This document shows positions 32,062-41,176 of a stretch of DNA of 64,000 nt, piece by piece. This stretch comes from JALYRV01 sp036675475. Its GTDB lineage: Bacteria > Acidobacteriota > Vicinamibacteria > Vicinamibacterales > SCN-69-37. Within the stretch, counting starts at the first letter, position 1. Every line of letters begins with the position of its first letter. Position numbers and translations under genes: made by a program. Where the stretch lies: NCBI GenBank assembly GCA_036675475.1, contig JAKFEY010000059.1, positions 1 to 64,000 on the forward strand. The letters run 5' to 3'. Under the pieces are notes generated by a model that worked only from the letters and a program-made list of their open reading frames with translations, did no database searches and was not told the DNA's origin.

Positions 32062-32510
32062 TCGTCGTCCTCCGATCGACGGTTGTGCCGCAGGCTGCAT
32101 GCCCGGCGTTGCGCAGCGGTGCCGAGGTGCGGGCGCGCAGGGCGCAGGGCGAGGTCCGGTGGTCCTCGGCGACGCCGTCAAAAAGACGACGGAGCGACCG
32201 CTCTTTGGCGCGACTCGCCTCGGCGGCGCCGAGGAATACCGGATGTCGCCCGGAGCCTCGACGCGCGGCCGCGGAGCGGGACCGCTGGCTCGGAGGCGTG
32301 GTGTTTGCGTCGCCCTCCGATCGACGGTTGTGCCGCAGGCTGCATGCCCGATGTTGCGCAGCGGTGCCGAGGTGCGGGCGCGCAGGGCGTAGGGCGAGGT
32401 CCGGTGTTCCTCGGCGACGCCGTCAAAAAGACGACGGAGCGACCGCTCTGTGGCGCGACTCGCCTCGGCGGCGCCGGGGAATACCGGATGTCGCCCGGAG
32501 CCTCGACGCG
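32062..32510. repeat. Two tandem copies (245-bp period) of an inverted-repeat element in a gene-free block
   Basis: Copies at about 32062-32265 and 32307-32510 are near-identical and offset by 245 bp. Each contains arms of the type CCGGTGTTCCTCGGCG and CGCCGAGGAATACCGG flanking a core with CGTCAAAAAGACG and GCGACCGCTCTTTGGCGCG. That core is the same as in the imuB element at 14867. The full gap 32030-32672 holds no convincing gene. It ends with a GC-rich stretch with CGGGCCTTTTGG and a TAATAT -10-like box at 32660-32665 before the radical SAM start. Confidence 0.85.
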
Positions 32511-32659
32511 GGCGCGGTCGCTGAGCCGAACGGGCCTCACGCGACCGGGTCGACAGCCCGCTAGCCCGGCTGTTTCGACCGTCCGGGCGCGCCCGTTGCC
32601 CGTTCGGGGCCTGAACGGGCCTTTTGGCGGAAATCCTGAGCAAATCTGCATTTTTCCCG

Positions 32660-32665
32660 TAATAT
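32660..32665 (+). promoter_or_regulatory. Probable -10 box of the Tes-like gene
   Basis: TAATAT ends 7 bp before the ATG at 32673, which would give a leaderless or nearly leaderless mRNA. No good -35 box at 17-bp spacing. Confidence 0.4.
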
Positions 32666-32672
32666 CGGGGGC

Positions 32673-34787
<2,115 letters not shown>

Positions 34788-34794
34788 GACAGGC

Positions 34795-34829
34795 CAGGGG
34801 CCAGAGGCCACAGGCCAGAGACACGAGCC
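34795..34829. repeat. Heptad tandem repeat (GGCCAGR)
   Basis: Units GGCCAGG, GGCCAGA, GGCCACA, GGCCAGA, GACACGA directly downstream of the radical SAM gene. It has the same heptad as the arms of dnaE2 elements 1 and 3, but without an inverted partner. Confidence 0.75.
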
Positions 34830-34859
34830 GGCGGGCACACGGGCCCGCCGGCTTTTTTT
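34826..34859 (+). terminator. Intrinsic terminator after the Tes-like gene
   Basis: A perfect 11-bp stem AGCCGGCGGGC / GCCCGCCGGCT with a 6-nt loop, followed by seven Ts. It lies 39 bp after the stop codon. Confidence 0.92.
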
Positions 34860-34872
34860 ATAGGATGTCGTC

Positions 34873-35937
34873 GTGATTTCGTCGCTGATCTTCGCCGCCA
34901 GCACGGCGCTCGCGGCCGCCGGCCCGCAGTTTGTCCTCGACGAACATCCCACATTTCGCTTCAGCGACAAGACGTTCGTGCTGGCGCGCATGCGCTGGGA
35001 TTACGAACATCGCGGGCCCGGGGCGTCGCTGCCGCCGGGCAAGGCAGCGTGGGGCTTCGTGCGGCGCCGCTTCAGCGTCGAAGGCAGCCTCGGTGGCCAG
35101 GTGGCGTTCGAGATCGAGGCGGATCTCGAAGGTGAGGAGCGATGGAAGGACGTGTACGTCGAGTACACGCCGTCGGACGCCTTCCACCTGCGCGCCGGAA
35201 AGTTTGTCGTGCCGTTCGGATACGAGCGGACGACGAGCCTCGACGTGATTGATTTCGCCTACCGTTCGATGGCGTCCAGTCAGCTCGTGCCCGCGCGCGA
35301 TCAGGGCGTGCTCGCCTTTGGGCGCGTCGCGCGTGGAAAGGTCGCGTATGACGTGGGCGTGTTCGAAGACGGGCTCGCGCTGGCGGGCCGGCTCGTCCTG
35401 CGGCCGGGCGGCGGCGTCGAGACGGGTGCGGCGATGATGCGTGCCTCACTCGATGAGGACTCGTCGCCGCTCAGCGGCCGGACGGCCCTCGGCTGGGCCT
35501 TGTCACCGCCCGAGCGTGGCCGTGACGGCCATCGGCTGCGCCTGTCGCTGCACGGCGCGTGGCGCCGCGGCCCGGCGGCGCTCAAGGCCGAATATCTGCG
35601 CGCGCGCGATCGGCAGTCAGGCTCGCGCCCGTTCGTGGACGGCCGCGGCTGGTACGCCACCGGCGCGCTCGTCCTGACGGGCGAAGACGAGGCCGACGCG
35701 CAGCATCCCCGGCGCCCGCTGTTCGGCGGCGGCATCGGCTCGGTCGAAGTCGCCGCGCGCACCGAGCGGCTGCAGCTGCGCGATGCCATCAGCGGCACAC
35801 ACGCCGCGCGCGCGCACACGCTGGGCGTCACGTGGCAGCCGCACCGCTTCTTCCGCGTGCAGTGGAACGCAATCCGCGACGAGCTGTCATTCCAGCGGAT
35901 GTGGACGCGCGTGCTCCGCTTTCACTTGACGATCTGA
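34873..35937 (+). CDS. Phosphate-selective porin O/P-like outer-membrane protein
   Basis: 354 residues from GTG 34873, with a short signal (SSLIFAASTALAAA). Strand-rich body with features of porin O/P: VRRRFSVEGSLGGQVAFEIEADLEG, YVEYTPSDAFHLRAGKFVVPFGYE, and WYATGALVLTGE, ending in an aromatic strand (FFRVQWNAIRDELSF). It probably forms an outer-membrane channel for anions. It lies just beyond the radical SAM terminator. Its 3' end overlaps the convergent gene by 16 bp. Confidence 0.75.
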   Translation: MISSLIFAASTALAAAGPQFVLDEHPTFRFSDKTFVLARMRWDYEHRGPGASLPPGKAAWGFVRRRFSVEGSLGGQVAFEIEADLEGEERWKDVYVEYTPSDAFHLRAGKFVVPFGYERTTSLDVIDFAYRSMASSQLVPARDQGVLAFGRVARGKVAYDVGVFEDGLALAGRLVLRPGGGVETGAAMMRASLDEDSSPLSGRTALGWALSPPERGRDGHRLRLSLHGAWRRGPAALKAEYLRARDRQSGSRPFVDGRGWYATGALVLTGEDEADAQHPRRPLFGGGIGSVEVAARTERLQLRDAISGTHAARAHTLGVTWQPHRFFRVQWNAIRDELSFQRMWTRVLRFHLTI

Positions 35938-36668
35938 AAGTCGCCGGCCGTCAGCGGCGGATTCACCACGATCTCCGACAGCGTGATCTCCTCGAGCGGC
36001 ATGCCGTCGAGGGTGGTCGTGATCGTGTGCGGCAGCCGCAGCGCGCCGGCGGGCCGCCGATCGCCGAAGGCCGTGACAATCTGGCGGCCGGACGCTTCGT
36101 ATTCGACGCGCAGCGGCACCCCGGACACCGCGTAGAACACGCGTGCCATGAAACTGTCCTGGGCGGTGGCCTCGAGCATGTTGGGCGTGCCGGTCGCAGG
36201 CTGCCTGATCGTCAGCCACACCTCGGGGGTGGTGATCGAGCCCACGCCAAGCAGCAGCCGCGCGAAGCGGGCGCGCTCAGCCCGCAGGAGGCTGTTTCCG
36301 AGGTTGGCCGGCGGACGGTCCATCTGGCCCTGCGCGCGAATCTCCGTCAGCAGCGTCTTGCCGCTGAAGCCCGAGCGCTTGACCCAGTCCTTCGCGGTCT
36401 CGATCCGGACGTAGTGATCCGGCAGCAGGATGCGCAGCTCGATGCCGCGCTCCGGCGGCCCGCCGTCGGGCGTCGACACGCGCACGGTGCCTTTCATCAC
36501 CAGTGACGTGACGCTCGCCACATTCGCGTCGCCGCCGATCGCCGTGCGGCTCTGCCGGAACAGCGCGTCGGCGCCGGCGCCGGCGAACGTCACGGCGTTC
36601 TGACCGGAGACCGTGGCCGCCAGCAGAAGGACAGGGAACGAAATGATGGGCCGGCCAGTCAAACGCAT
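35922..36668 (-). CDS. Secreted protein of unknown function
   Basis: 248 residues with a signal peptide (RPIISFPVLLLAATVSGQNA). The mature part has beta-rich segments (SLVMKGTVRVSTPDG, HYVRIETAKDW, IVTAFGDRRPAGALRLPHTITTTLDGMPLEEITL) that recall LolA/outer-membrane lipoprotein-sorting folds, but this is weak. It is convergent with the porin-like gene and divergent from the HemN-like gene. No function assigned. Confidence 0.6.
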   Translation of the reverse strand: MRLTGRPIISFPVLLLAATVSGQNAVTFAGAGADALFRQSRTAIGGDANVASVTSLVMKGTVRVSTPDGGPPERGIELRILLPDHYVRIETAKDWVKRSGFSGKTLLTEIRAQGQMDRPPANLGNSLLRAERARFARLLLGVGSITTPEVWLTIRQPATGTPNMLEATAQDSFMARVFYAVSGVPLRVEYEASGRQIVTAFGDRRPAGALRLPHTITTTLDGMPLEEITLSEIVVNPPLTAGDFQIVK

Positions 36669-36741
36669 GGTGCGCCGATTCTAGCCCGGCTTCCGGCCGG
36701 TAAGCTGAATCCGCCTGCCAGTCGTCTTAGCTAGGTATCAG

Positions 36742-38073
36742 ATGCGCGAGAGTCCCACACCGGAGCAGGAACAGACCGAGGTCGGCAGCTACTTCGTGGC
36801 GAACTATCCGCCGTTCTCGGTGTGGACGCGCGAGGCCGTGACCGCCGACGCGCACGAGGCGCTCGGCAGGCTGCCGGCGCCGGGCACGCCGCTCGGCCTG
36901 TATCTGCACATCCCGTTCTGCCGCAAGCGCTGCCACTTCTGCTATTTCCGCGTCTACACCGACAAGAACGCGAAAGACGTGCAGGCGTACCTCGACCTGC
37001 TCGTGAAAGAGTGGGCGCTGTACGCCGCGACGCCGGCGATTCACGGGCGCCGCACGAACTTCGTGTACTTCGGCGGCGGCACGCCGTCGTTCCTCTCCAC
37101 ATCGCAGCTCGCCGGCCTTGTCGATCGGCTGAAGGCGATTCAGAGCTGGGACGAAGCGGAGGAGATCACGTTCGAGTGCGAGCCGGGCACGCTCACGGAC
37201 GCGAAGCTGAAGGCCATTCGCGAGATGGGCGTGACGCGCCTGAGTCTCGGCGTCGAGAACTTCAGCGACCGCCTGCTCGAGATCAACGGCCGCGCGCACC
37301 GCACGCCGGAGATCGGCCGCGCCTATGACGCCGCGCGCGCGCTCGGCTTCCCGCAAATCAATATCGATCTGATCGCCGGCATGCTGGGCGAGACCGACGC
37401 CAACTGGCGCGAGTGCATCGATCGCACCCTGGCGCTCGATCCCGACAGCGTCACCATCTATCAGATGGAGCTGCCGTTCAACACCACCATCAGCGGCGAC
37501 CTGCTCAAGGGCACGCACCAGTTCGAGCAGACCGTGGCCAGCTGGGCGACCAAGCGGCGCTGGGTGATGGAGGCGTTCGCGGCGCTCGAAGCCGCGGGCT
37601 ACACCATCGGCAGCGCGTACACCGCCGTCAAAGACCCCGCGAAGACGACGTTCGTCTATCGCGATCGGCTCTGGCAGGGCGCCGACCTCGCCGCGCTCGG
37701 CGTCGCGTCGTTCGGCCACATCAACGGCGTGCACCTGCAGAATCTCGACACGTGGGAGGACTACGCCGCCGCGATTGAGGCAGGGGACATCCCGCTTGGC
37801 CGCGCCTATCGCCCATCGAGCGAAGAGCGCATGATTCGCGAGTTCGTGCTGCAGCTGAAAAAGGGCCGCCTCGCGCCGTCGTACTTCCGCGAGAAATATC
37901 AGGTCGATCCGCTCGTGCGCTTCCGCGAGGGCCTCGACGCAATCGATCAGAAAGGCTATCTCGCCGGGGCCGACGATGAACGCATCGCGCTGACGCGAGA
38001 AGGCCTGATGCGCGTAGACGTCCTGCTGCCGAACTTTTTCCTCCCGCAGCACTCAGGGATTCGATACACGTGA
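36742..38073 (+). CDS. HemN/HemW-like radical SAM protein
   Basis: 443 residues. Radical SAM motif with C60, C64, C67 in YLHIPFCRKRCHFCYFRVYTD (the HemN signature PFCxxxCxFC), YFGGGTPSFL, and the INIDLIAGMLGET and YQMELP blocks of coproporphyrinogen-oxidase-like proteins. The C-terminal HemN-type domain is present (ALGVASFGHINGVHLQN). True HemN, the HemW heme chaperone and peripheral members share this layout. The WTREAV N-terminal extension and the adjacent flavoprotein suggest a specialised role rather than heme synthesis. Followed after 5 bp by the 38079 inverted-repeat element. Confidence 0.8.
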   Translation: MRESPTPEQEQTEVGSYFVANYPPFSVWTREAVTADAHEALGRLPAPGTPLGLYLHIPFCRKRCHFCYFRVYTDKNAKDVQAYLDLLVKEWALYAATPAIHGRRTNFVYFGGGTPSFLSTSQLAGLVDRLKAIQSWDEAEEITFECEPGTLTDAKLKAIREMGVTRLSLGVENFSDRLLEINGRAHRTPEIGRAYDAARALGFPQINIDLIAGMLGETDANWRECIDRTLALDPDSVTIYQMELPFNTTISGDLLKGTHQFEQTVASWATKRRWVMEAFAALEAAGYTIGSAYTAVKDPAKTTFVYRDRLWQGADLAALGVASFGHINGVHLQNLDTWEDYAAAIEAGDIPLGRAYRPSSEERMIREFVLQLKKGRLAPSYFREKYQVDPLVRFREGLDAIDQKGYLAGADDERIALTREGLMRVDVLLPNFFLPQHSGIRYT

Positions 38074-38078
38074 AGGAT

Positions 38079-38195
38079 CTATTGAAGAATGGAAAATGGA
38101 GAATGGAAATTGCATTGCGGTGCAGTGTCCGCCCAATGAACAAATCTTCAATAGCTCAATGCAATTTCCAATTTCCATTTTCCATTTTCCAATAG
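38079..38195. repeat. Intergenic inverted-repeat element with heptad arms
   Basis: Arms of 39 bp (38079-38117 and 38157-38195) match at 35 positions, with a 39-bp spacer. The arms contain TGGAAAA-, TGGAGAA- and TGGAAAT-type heptads. It fills the gap between the HemN-like and flavoprotein genes and ends 4 bp before the latter's ATG, so its hairpin could affect translation. Confidence 0.88.
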
Positions 38196-38199
38196 AGAC

Positions 38200-39513
38200 A
38201 TGATCTCTTCACAGTATGACGTCATCGTCATTGGCGGCGGGCCTGCGGGCGCCACCGTCAGCACGCTGCTGGCCGATGCGGGCCTGAAGGTCGGGCTCTT
38301 CGAGCGCGAGGTCTTTCCGCGGTTTCACATCGGCGAGTCGCTGATTCCCGAGACGTACTGGGTGCTCAAGCGCCTTGGCATGCTGCCGAAGATGCAGGCG
38401 AGCCCCTTCGTCAAGAAGCACAGCGTGCAGTTCGTCAACGCGCAGGGCCGCGAGTCGGCGCCGTTCTACTTCCACGACAACAAGCCGCACGAGTGCTCGC
38501 AGACGTGGCAGGTGATTCGCAGCGAGTTCGACCAGATGATGCTCGACAACGCGCGCGAGCACGGCGTCGACGCGCACGAAGGCGCGCACGTGACGGACGT
38601 GCTGTTCGACGGCGATCGCGCGACAGGCGTGCGCGTGAAAGGCCCCGACGGCGTGCGCCGCGACGTCGCCGCCACCGTCGTCGTCGACGCCAGCGGCCAG
38701 GCCGCGCTGCTGCAGAACCGGTTCAAGCTGCGGCTGTGGGATCCGGTACTCAACAAGGGCGCCATCTGGTCGTACTTCGAGGGCGCCTATCGCGACACCG
38801 GCCGCGACGAGGGCGCGACGATGGTGATCCAGACGCCCGACCGGCAGGGCTGGTTCTGGTACATCCCGCAGCACGACAACACCGTGAGCGTGGGCGTGGT
38901 GGCGCCGTTCGACTACTTGTTCAAGGGGCGCGAGAACCACGAACAGACCTTCAACGAAGAAGTGGCGCGCACGCCGGGCGTGAAGAAGCGCATCGACGGC
39001 GCGACGCGCGCCACGGGCTACTTCGTGACGCGCGACTACTCCTATCGATCGAAGCAGGCCGCCGGCGACGGATGGGTGACCATCGGCGACGCCTTCGGGT
39101 TTCTCGATCCGCTCTACTCGTCAGGCGTGCTGCTGGCGCTCAAGTCAGGCGAGCTCGCCGCCGACGCCATCGTCGACGGCCTGCGGAAGGGCGACACGAG
39201 CGGGGCGCAGCTCGGCGCCTGGGCGCCCATGTTCAACAAGGGCATCGACCGCATGCGGCGCCTCGTGTGCGAGTACTACGACGGCTTCCACTTCGGCGCG
39301 TTCGTGAAGAAGCACCCGGAGCTGCGAGGCACGATTACCGATTTGTTGATTGGTGATTTGTTCACCGACAAGGTCGACAAAGTGTGGGCGCCGATGGAAG
39401 CGATGTATCCACCCGGCAAGCAGCCCATTCCCGCCTGGTTCGCCGGCATCGAGCCCGACAGGGTGCCCGAAAAGTCGAACGAACTGATCCTGCCTGAAGG
39501 ACACCTGCGGTAG
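38200..39513 (+). CDS. FAD-dependent halogenase / geranylgeranyl-reductase superfamily protein
   Basis: 437 residues. FAD loop VIVIGGGPAGATVS at the N-terminus, GESLIPETYWVL, WFWYIP (fits the WxWxIP motif of flavin-dependent halogenases), and the second FAD region GDAFGFLDPLYSSGVLLAL. The Ser-Ser-Gly form is typical of halogenase/alkylhalidase relatives. Many genomic members have no demonstrated halogenation and may be monooxygenases or reductases of lipids (GGR, COG0644). Its position behind two radical SAM genes makes a lipid or cofactor substrate plausible. The TAG stop is supplied by the repeat at 39509. Confidence 0.75.
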   Translation: MISSQYDVIVIGGGPAGATVSTLLADAGLKVGLFEREVFPRFHIGESLIPETYWVLKRLGMLPKMQASPFVKKHSVQFVNAQGRESAPFYFHDNKPHECSQTWQVIRSEFDQMMLDNAREHGVDAHEGAHVTDVLFDGDRATGVRVKGPDGVRRDVAATVVVDASGQAALLQNRFKLRLWDPVLNKGAIWSYFEGAYRDTGRDEGATMVIQTPDRQGWFWYIPQHDNTVSVGVVAPFDYLFKGRENHEQTFNEEVARTPGVKKRIDGATRATGYFVTRDYSYRSKQAAGDGWVTIGDAFGFLDPLYSSGVLLALKSGELAADAIVDGLRKGDTSGAQLGAWAPMFNKGIDRMRRLVCEYYDGFHFGAFVKKHPELRGTITDLLIGDLFTDKVDKVWAPMEAMYPPGKQPIPAWFAGIEPDRVPEKSNELILPEGHLR

Positions 39514-39533
39514 CGCAGGCCTTCAGGCCTGCG
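39509..39533. repeat. GGTAGCGCAGG palindromic repeat at convergent stops
   Basis: GGTAGCGCAGGCCT-T-CAGGCCTGCG layout: an AGGCCT-centred palindrome. It supplies the TAG stop of the flavoprotein gene and the last codons plus TGA stop of the convergent RES gene. Third copy of the type at 28860. Confidence 0.82.
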
Positions 39534-40299
39534 GATGCCGATTCCACGCGAGCGATGCGACTCGTGGATCCGCCGCGAACGCCGATCGCCCGAATTCCAG
39601 ACGTGATTCAGGGAAATCACAAATGGCCCGGGCTCCATGCGTGCCCAGGTGGATCCGCCAGGTCTGTCGCTCGAGCGGCTCCGGTGAGGCGAACGCGCGG
39701 CAGGTGAGCACGGCCTGGTTGATGCCGCCTGTATCGCGCGCGGATGGGTACCGCAGAATGTCCAATCCTGCTTCGCGCGCAGCCTCTGCCAGCTTTTGAC
39801 ATGGTTCGTAGTCGGTTGGATGCGCCCATTTCGCTCGCGCGGCGTTGAGCGGAGACGCAGCCAGATCCAGGCCGGCGGCCGTCCGTACGCTCACTGAGAA
39901 CGCGCTGTAGTCGCCGGCATCGGCCGGCCACGGCGTCGCGGGTGAGTCCGCGAAGAACAGCAATCGGTGAAACGTCATCTCGGCGACGGCAGTGTCCACG
40001 GTGCGCGATGCATAGAAGACGCCCGGTGTCAGGCCGGCTCGGCGGAAGCGTGAGCCGGATGGATAAGGTGCTCCGTAGCGGAAGGGCGTCGCCAGCAGGT
40101 AGTGCAGGTGACCGCAATCCGGCGGCAGCGGCGGCTTCGCCGCATCCACGAGTGACTCCAGCAGCGCCTGTTCGGCGAGCGTGTCCACCAGTTTCATGGT
40201 TGATGCCCGGTGCTGCGCTTCAACCATGCGCCAGCAGGTGCCGGAGATCTGGCGCCGCTCAGACCAGAGCGCGGCGGGCGTCCAGGTAGGCGACGACAT
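39523..40299 (-). CDS. RES-domain toxin
   Basis: 258 residues. RES domain with SRFRRAGLTPGVFYASRTVDTAVAEMTFHR, supplying the family Arg, Tyr and Glu, and a Ser in the C-terminal AVLTCRAFASPE region. RES toxins degrade NAD+ and resemble ADP-ribosyltransferases. The N-terminal WRMVEAQHRASTMKLVDTLAEQALLE block is standard. It overlaps the 3' end of the antitoxin gene by 41 bp, so it is translationally coupled. The last residues come from a palindromic repeat. Confidence 0.88.
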   Translation of the reverse strand: MSSPTWTPAALWSERRQISGTCWRMVEAQHRASTMKLVDTLAEQALLESLVDAAKPPLPPDCGHLHYLLATPFRYGAPYPSGSRFRRAGLTPGVFYASRTVDTAVAEMTFHRLLFFADSPATPWPADAGDYSAFSVSVRTAAGLDLAASPLNAARAKWAHPTDYEPCQKLAEAAREAGLDILRYPSARDTGGINQAVLTCRAFASPEPLERQTWRIHLGTHGARAICDFPESRLEFGRSAFAADPRVASLAWNRHPQA

Positions 40300-40636
40300 G
40301 CACGAGGCCGGGAATCGACTGGATCAGCGTCAGCGGGGGAGCGCCGAGCGCATCGTTCGGGTGCTGAAGCCAGGCACGGGCGGCTGCCTGGTCGCCATGG
40401 ACGACGGCATCCAGACCGCGGAAGAGCCGCACGAACATTACGGCGAGTTCGAAAGGCTTCTCAGATGGGGTCAGCACGTACGCGCCCGAGCCCATACGTG
40501 AAACGCTGGCTTCGGACAGGCCGATGATGCGGGCCAGCGCTCTGTTGGGAAGGCCCAGGAGCTCTGCCGCGCGCAACGCGGCCTTCGTGACGACCGGACC
40601 CTCCTGCGCCTGAGCGCGTGCCGCTTCCTGGGGCAT
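40259..40636 (-). CDS. Xre/MbcA/ParS-type antitoxin
   Basis: 125 residues from ATG 40636, preceded by AAAGGAG at 7-bp spacing. N-terminal HTH (LLGLPNRALARIIGLSEASVSRM) and the C-terminal DUF2384-type toxin-binding domain (WLQHPNDALGAPPLTLIQSIPGLVHVVAYLDARRA). It neutralises the RES toxin and probably represses the operon from the promoter at 40657-40685. Confidence 0.88.
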   Translation of the reverse strand: MPQEAARAQAQEGPVVTKAALRAAELLGLPNRALARIIGLSEASVSRMGSGAYVLTPSEKPFELAVMFVRLFRGLDAVVHGDQAAARAWLQHPNDALGAPPLTLIQSIPGLVHVVAYLDARRALV

Positions 40637-40656
40637 CCAAGCTCCTTTCCTGAGAA

Positions 40657-40685
40657 ATAATACCACCTACTCATTGCTCAAGCAA
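40657..40685 (-). promoter_or_regulatory. Promoter of the RES-Xre operon
   Basis: On the minus strand: -35 TTGCTT (40680-40685), 17-bp spacer, -10 TATTAT (40657-40662), about 20 bp before the antitoxin ATG. The spacer and -35 contain two TGAGYA-like steps (TGAGCA, TGAGTA) that could be antitoxin half-sites. Confidence 0.6.
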
Positions 40686-40744
40686 ATGCAAGCCTGCCCA
40701 TCATATGGGGCCGTCTGGCGTGCTTGTTATAGGCTGGCTTCCAC

Positions 40745-41149
40745 ATGGCTTTTCGCTACCGCCGCCGCGTCGAGTTCGCGGAGACCGACCTTGCGGGCAT
40801 CGCGCACTTCGCGATGCTGTTCCGCTATATGGAGGAGGCCGAGCACGCCCTGTGGCGCGCGGCGGGCCTGTCGATCGCGAAGTCGGGCGAGAATGTGGGC
40901 TGGCCGCGCGTGGCGGCCTCGCTCGACTTCAAGGCGCCGCTGCATTTCGAGGACGAGTTCGAGGTGGTCGTGACGATCGAGAAGGTCTCGAGAAGCTCGA
41001 TCTCGTATCGTCACGTGATCATGAAGGGCGAGGCCGTCATCGCCGAAGGGACGATGACGGCCGTGCATGTCGACAAGAAGCCGGGGGAGGCGTTGAAAAG
41101 CGCGCCGATTCCCGAACGGATCATCAGCGCGCTGCGAGCACAGGCGTGA
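40745..41149 (+). CDS. Hotdog-fold acyl-CoA thioesterase (4HBT)
   Basis: 134 residues: RRRVEFAETDLAGIAHFAMLFRYMEEAEHALWR matches the 4-hydroxybenzoyl-CoA thioesterase/YbgC-type motif with catalytic Asp in ETDLAGI. The helix and five-strand hotdog fold is complete (HFEDEFEVVVTIEKVSRSSISYRH). It would hydrolyse an acyl-CoA in the cytoplasm. It is divergent from the toxin-antitoxin operon; a CCCAT-CAT-ATGGG dyad at 40697-40709 sits in the shared gap. Confidence 0.88.
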   Translation: MAFRYRRRVEFAETDLAGIAHFAMLFRYMEEAEHALWRAAGLSIAKSGENVGWPRVAASLDFKAPLHFEDEFEVVVTIEKVSRSSISYRHVIMKGEAVIAEGTMTAVHVDKKPGEALKSAPIPERIISALRAQA

Positions 41150-41176
41150 CGCCGGCTTCGTCTACCGGCCGCTGCG

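Noticed and set aside
32062..32510. Tandem repeat block considered as an insertion sequence remnant
   Set aside because: No transposase frame, no terminal repeats bounding a coding region and no target duplication could be seen.
39334..39365. Possible octamer-like repeat inside the halogenase-like gene (GATTTGTTGATTGGTG)
   Set aside because: The units are too diverged from ATCACCAR and the encoded helix is plausible for the family.
38200..39513. A confident tryptophan halogenase call
   Set aside because: The WxWxIP motif fits, but the catalytic lysine and substrate cannot be verified and the superfamily includes reductases.
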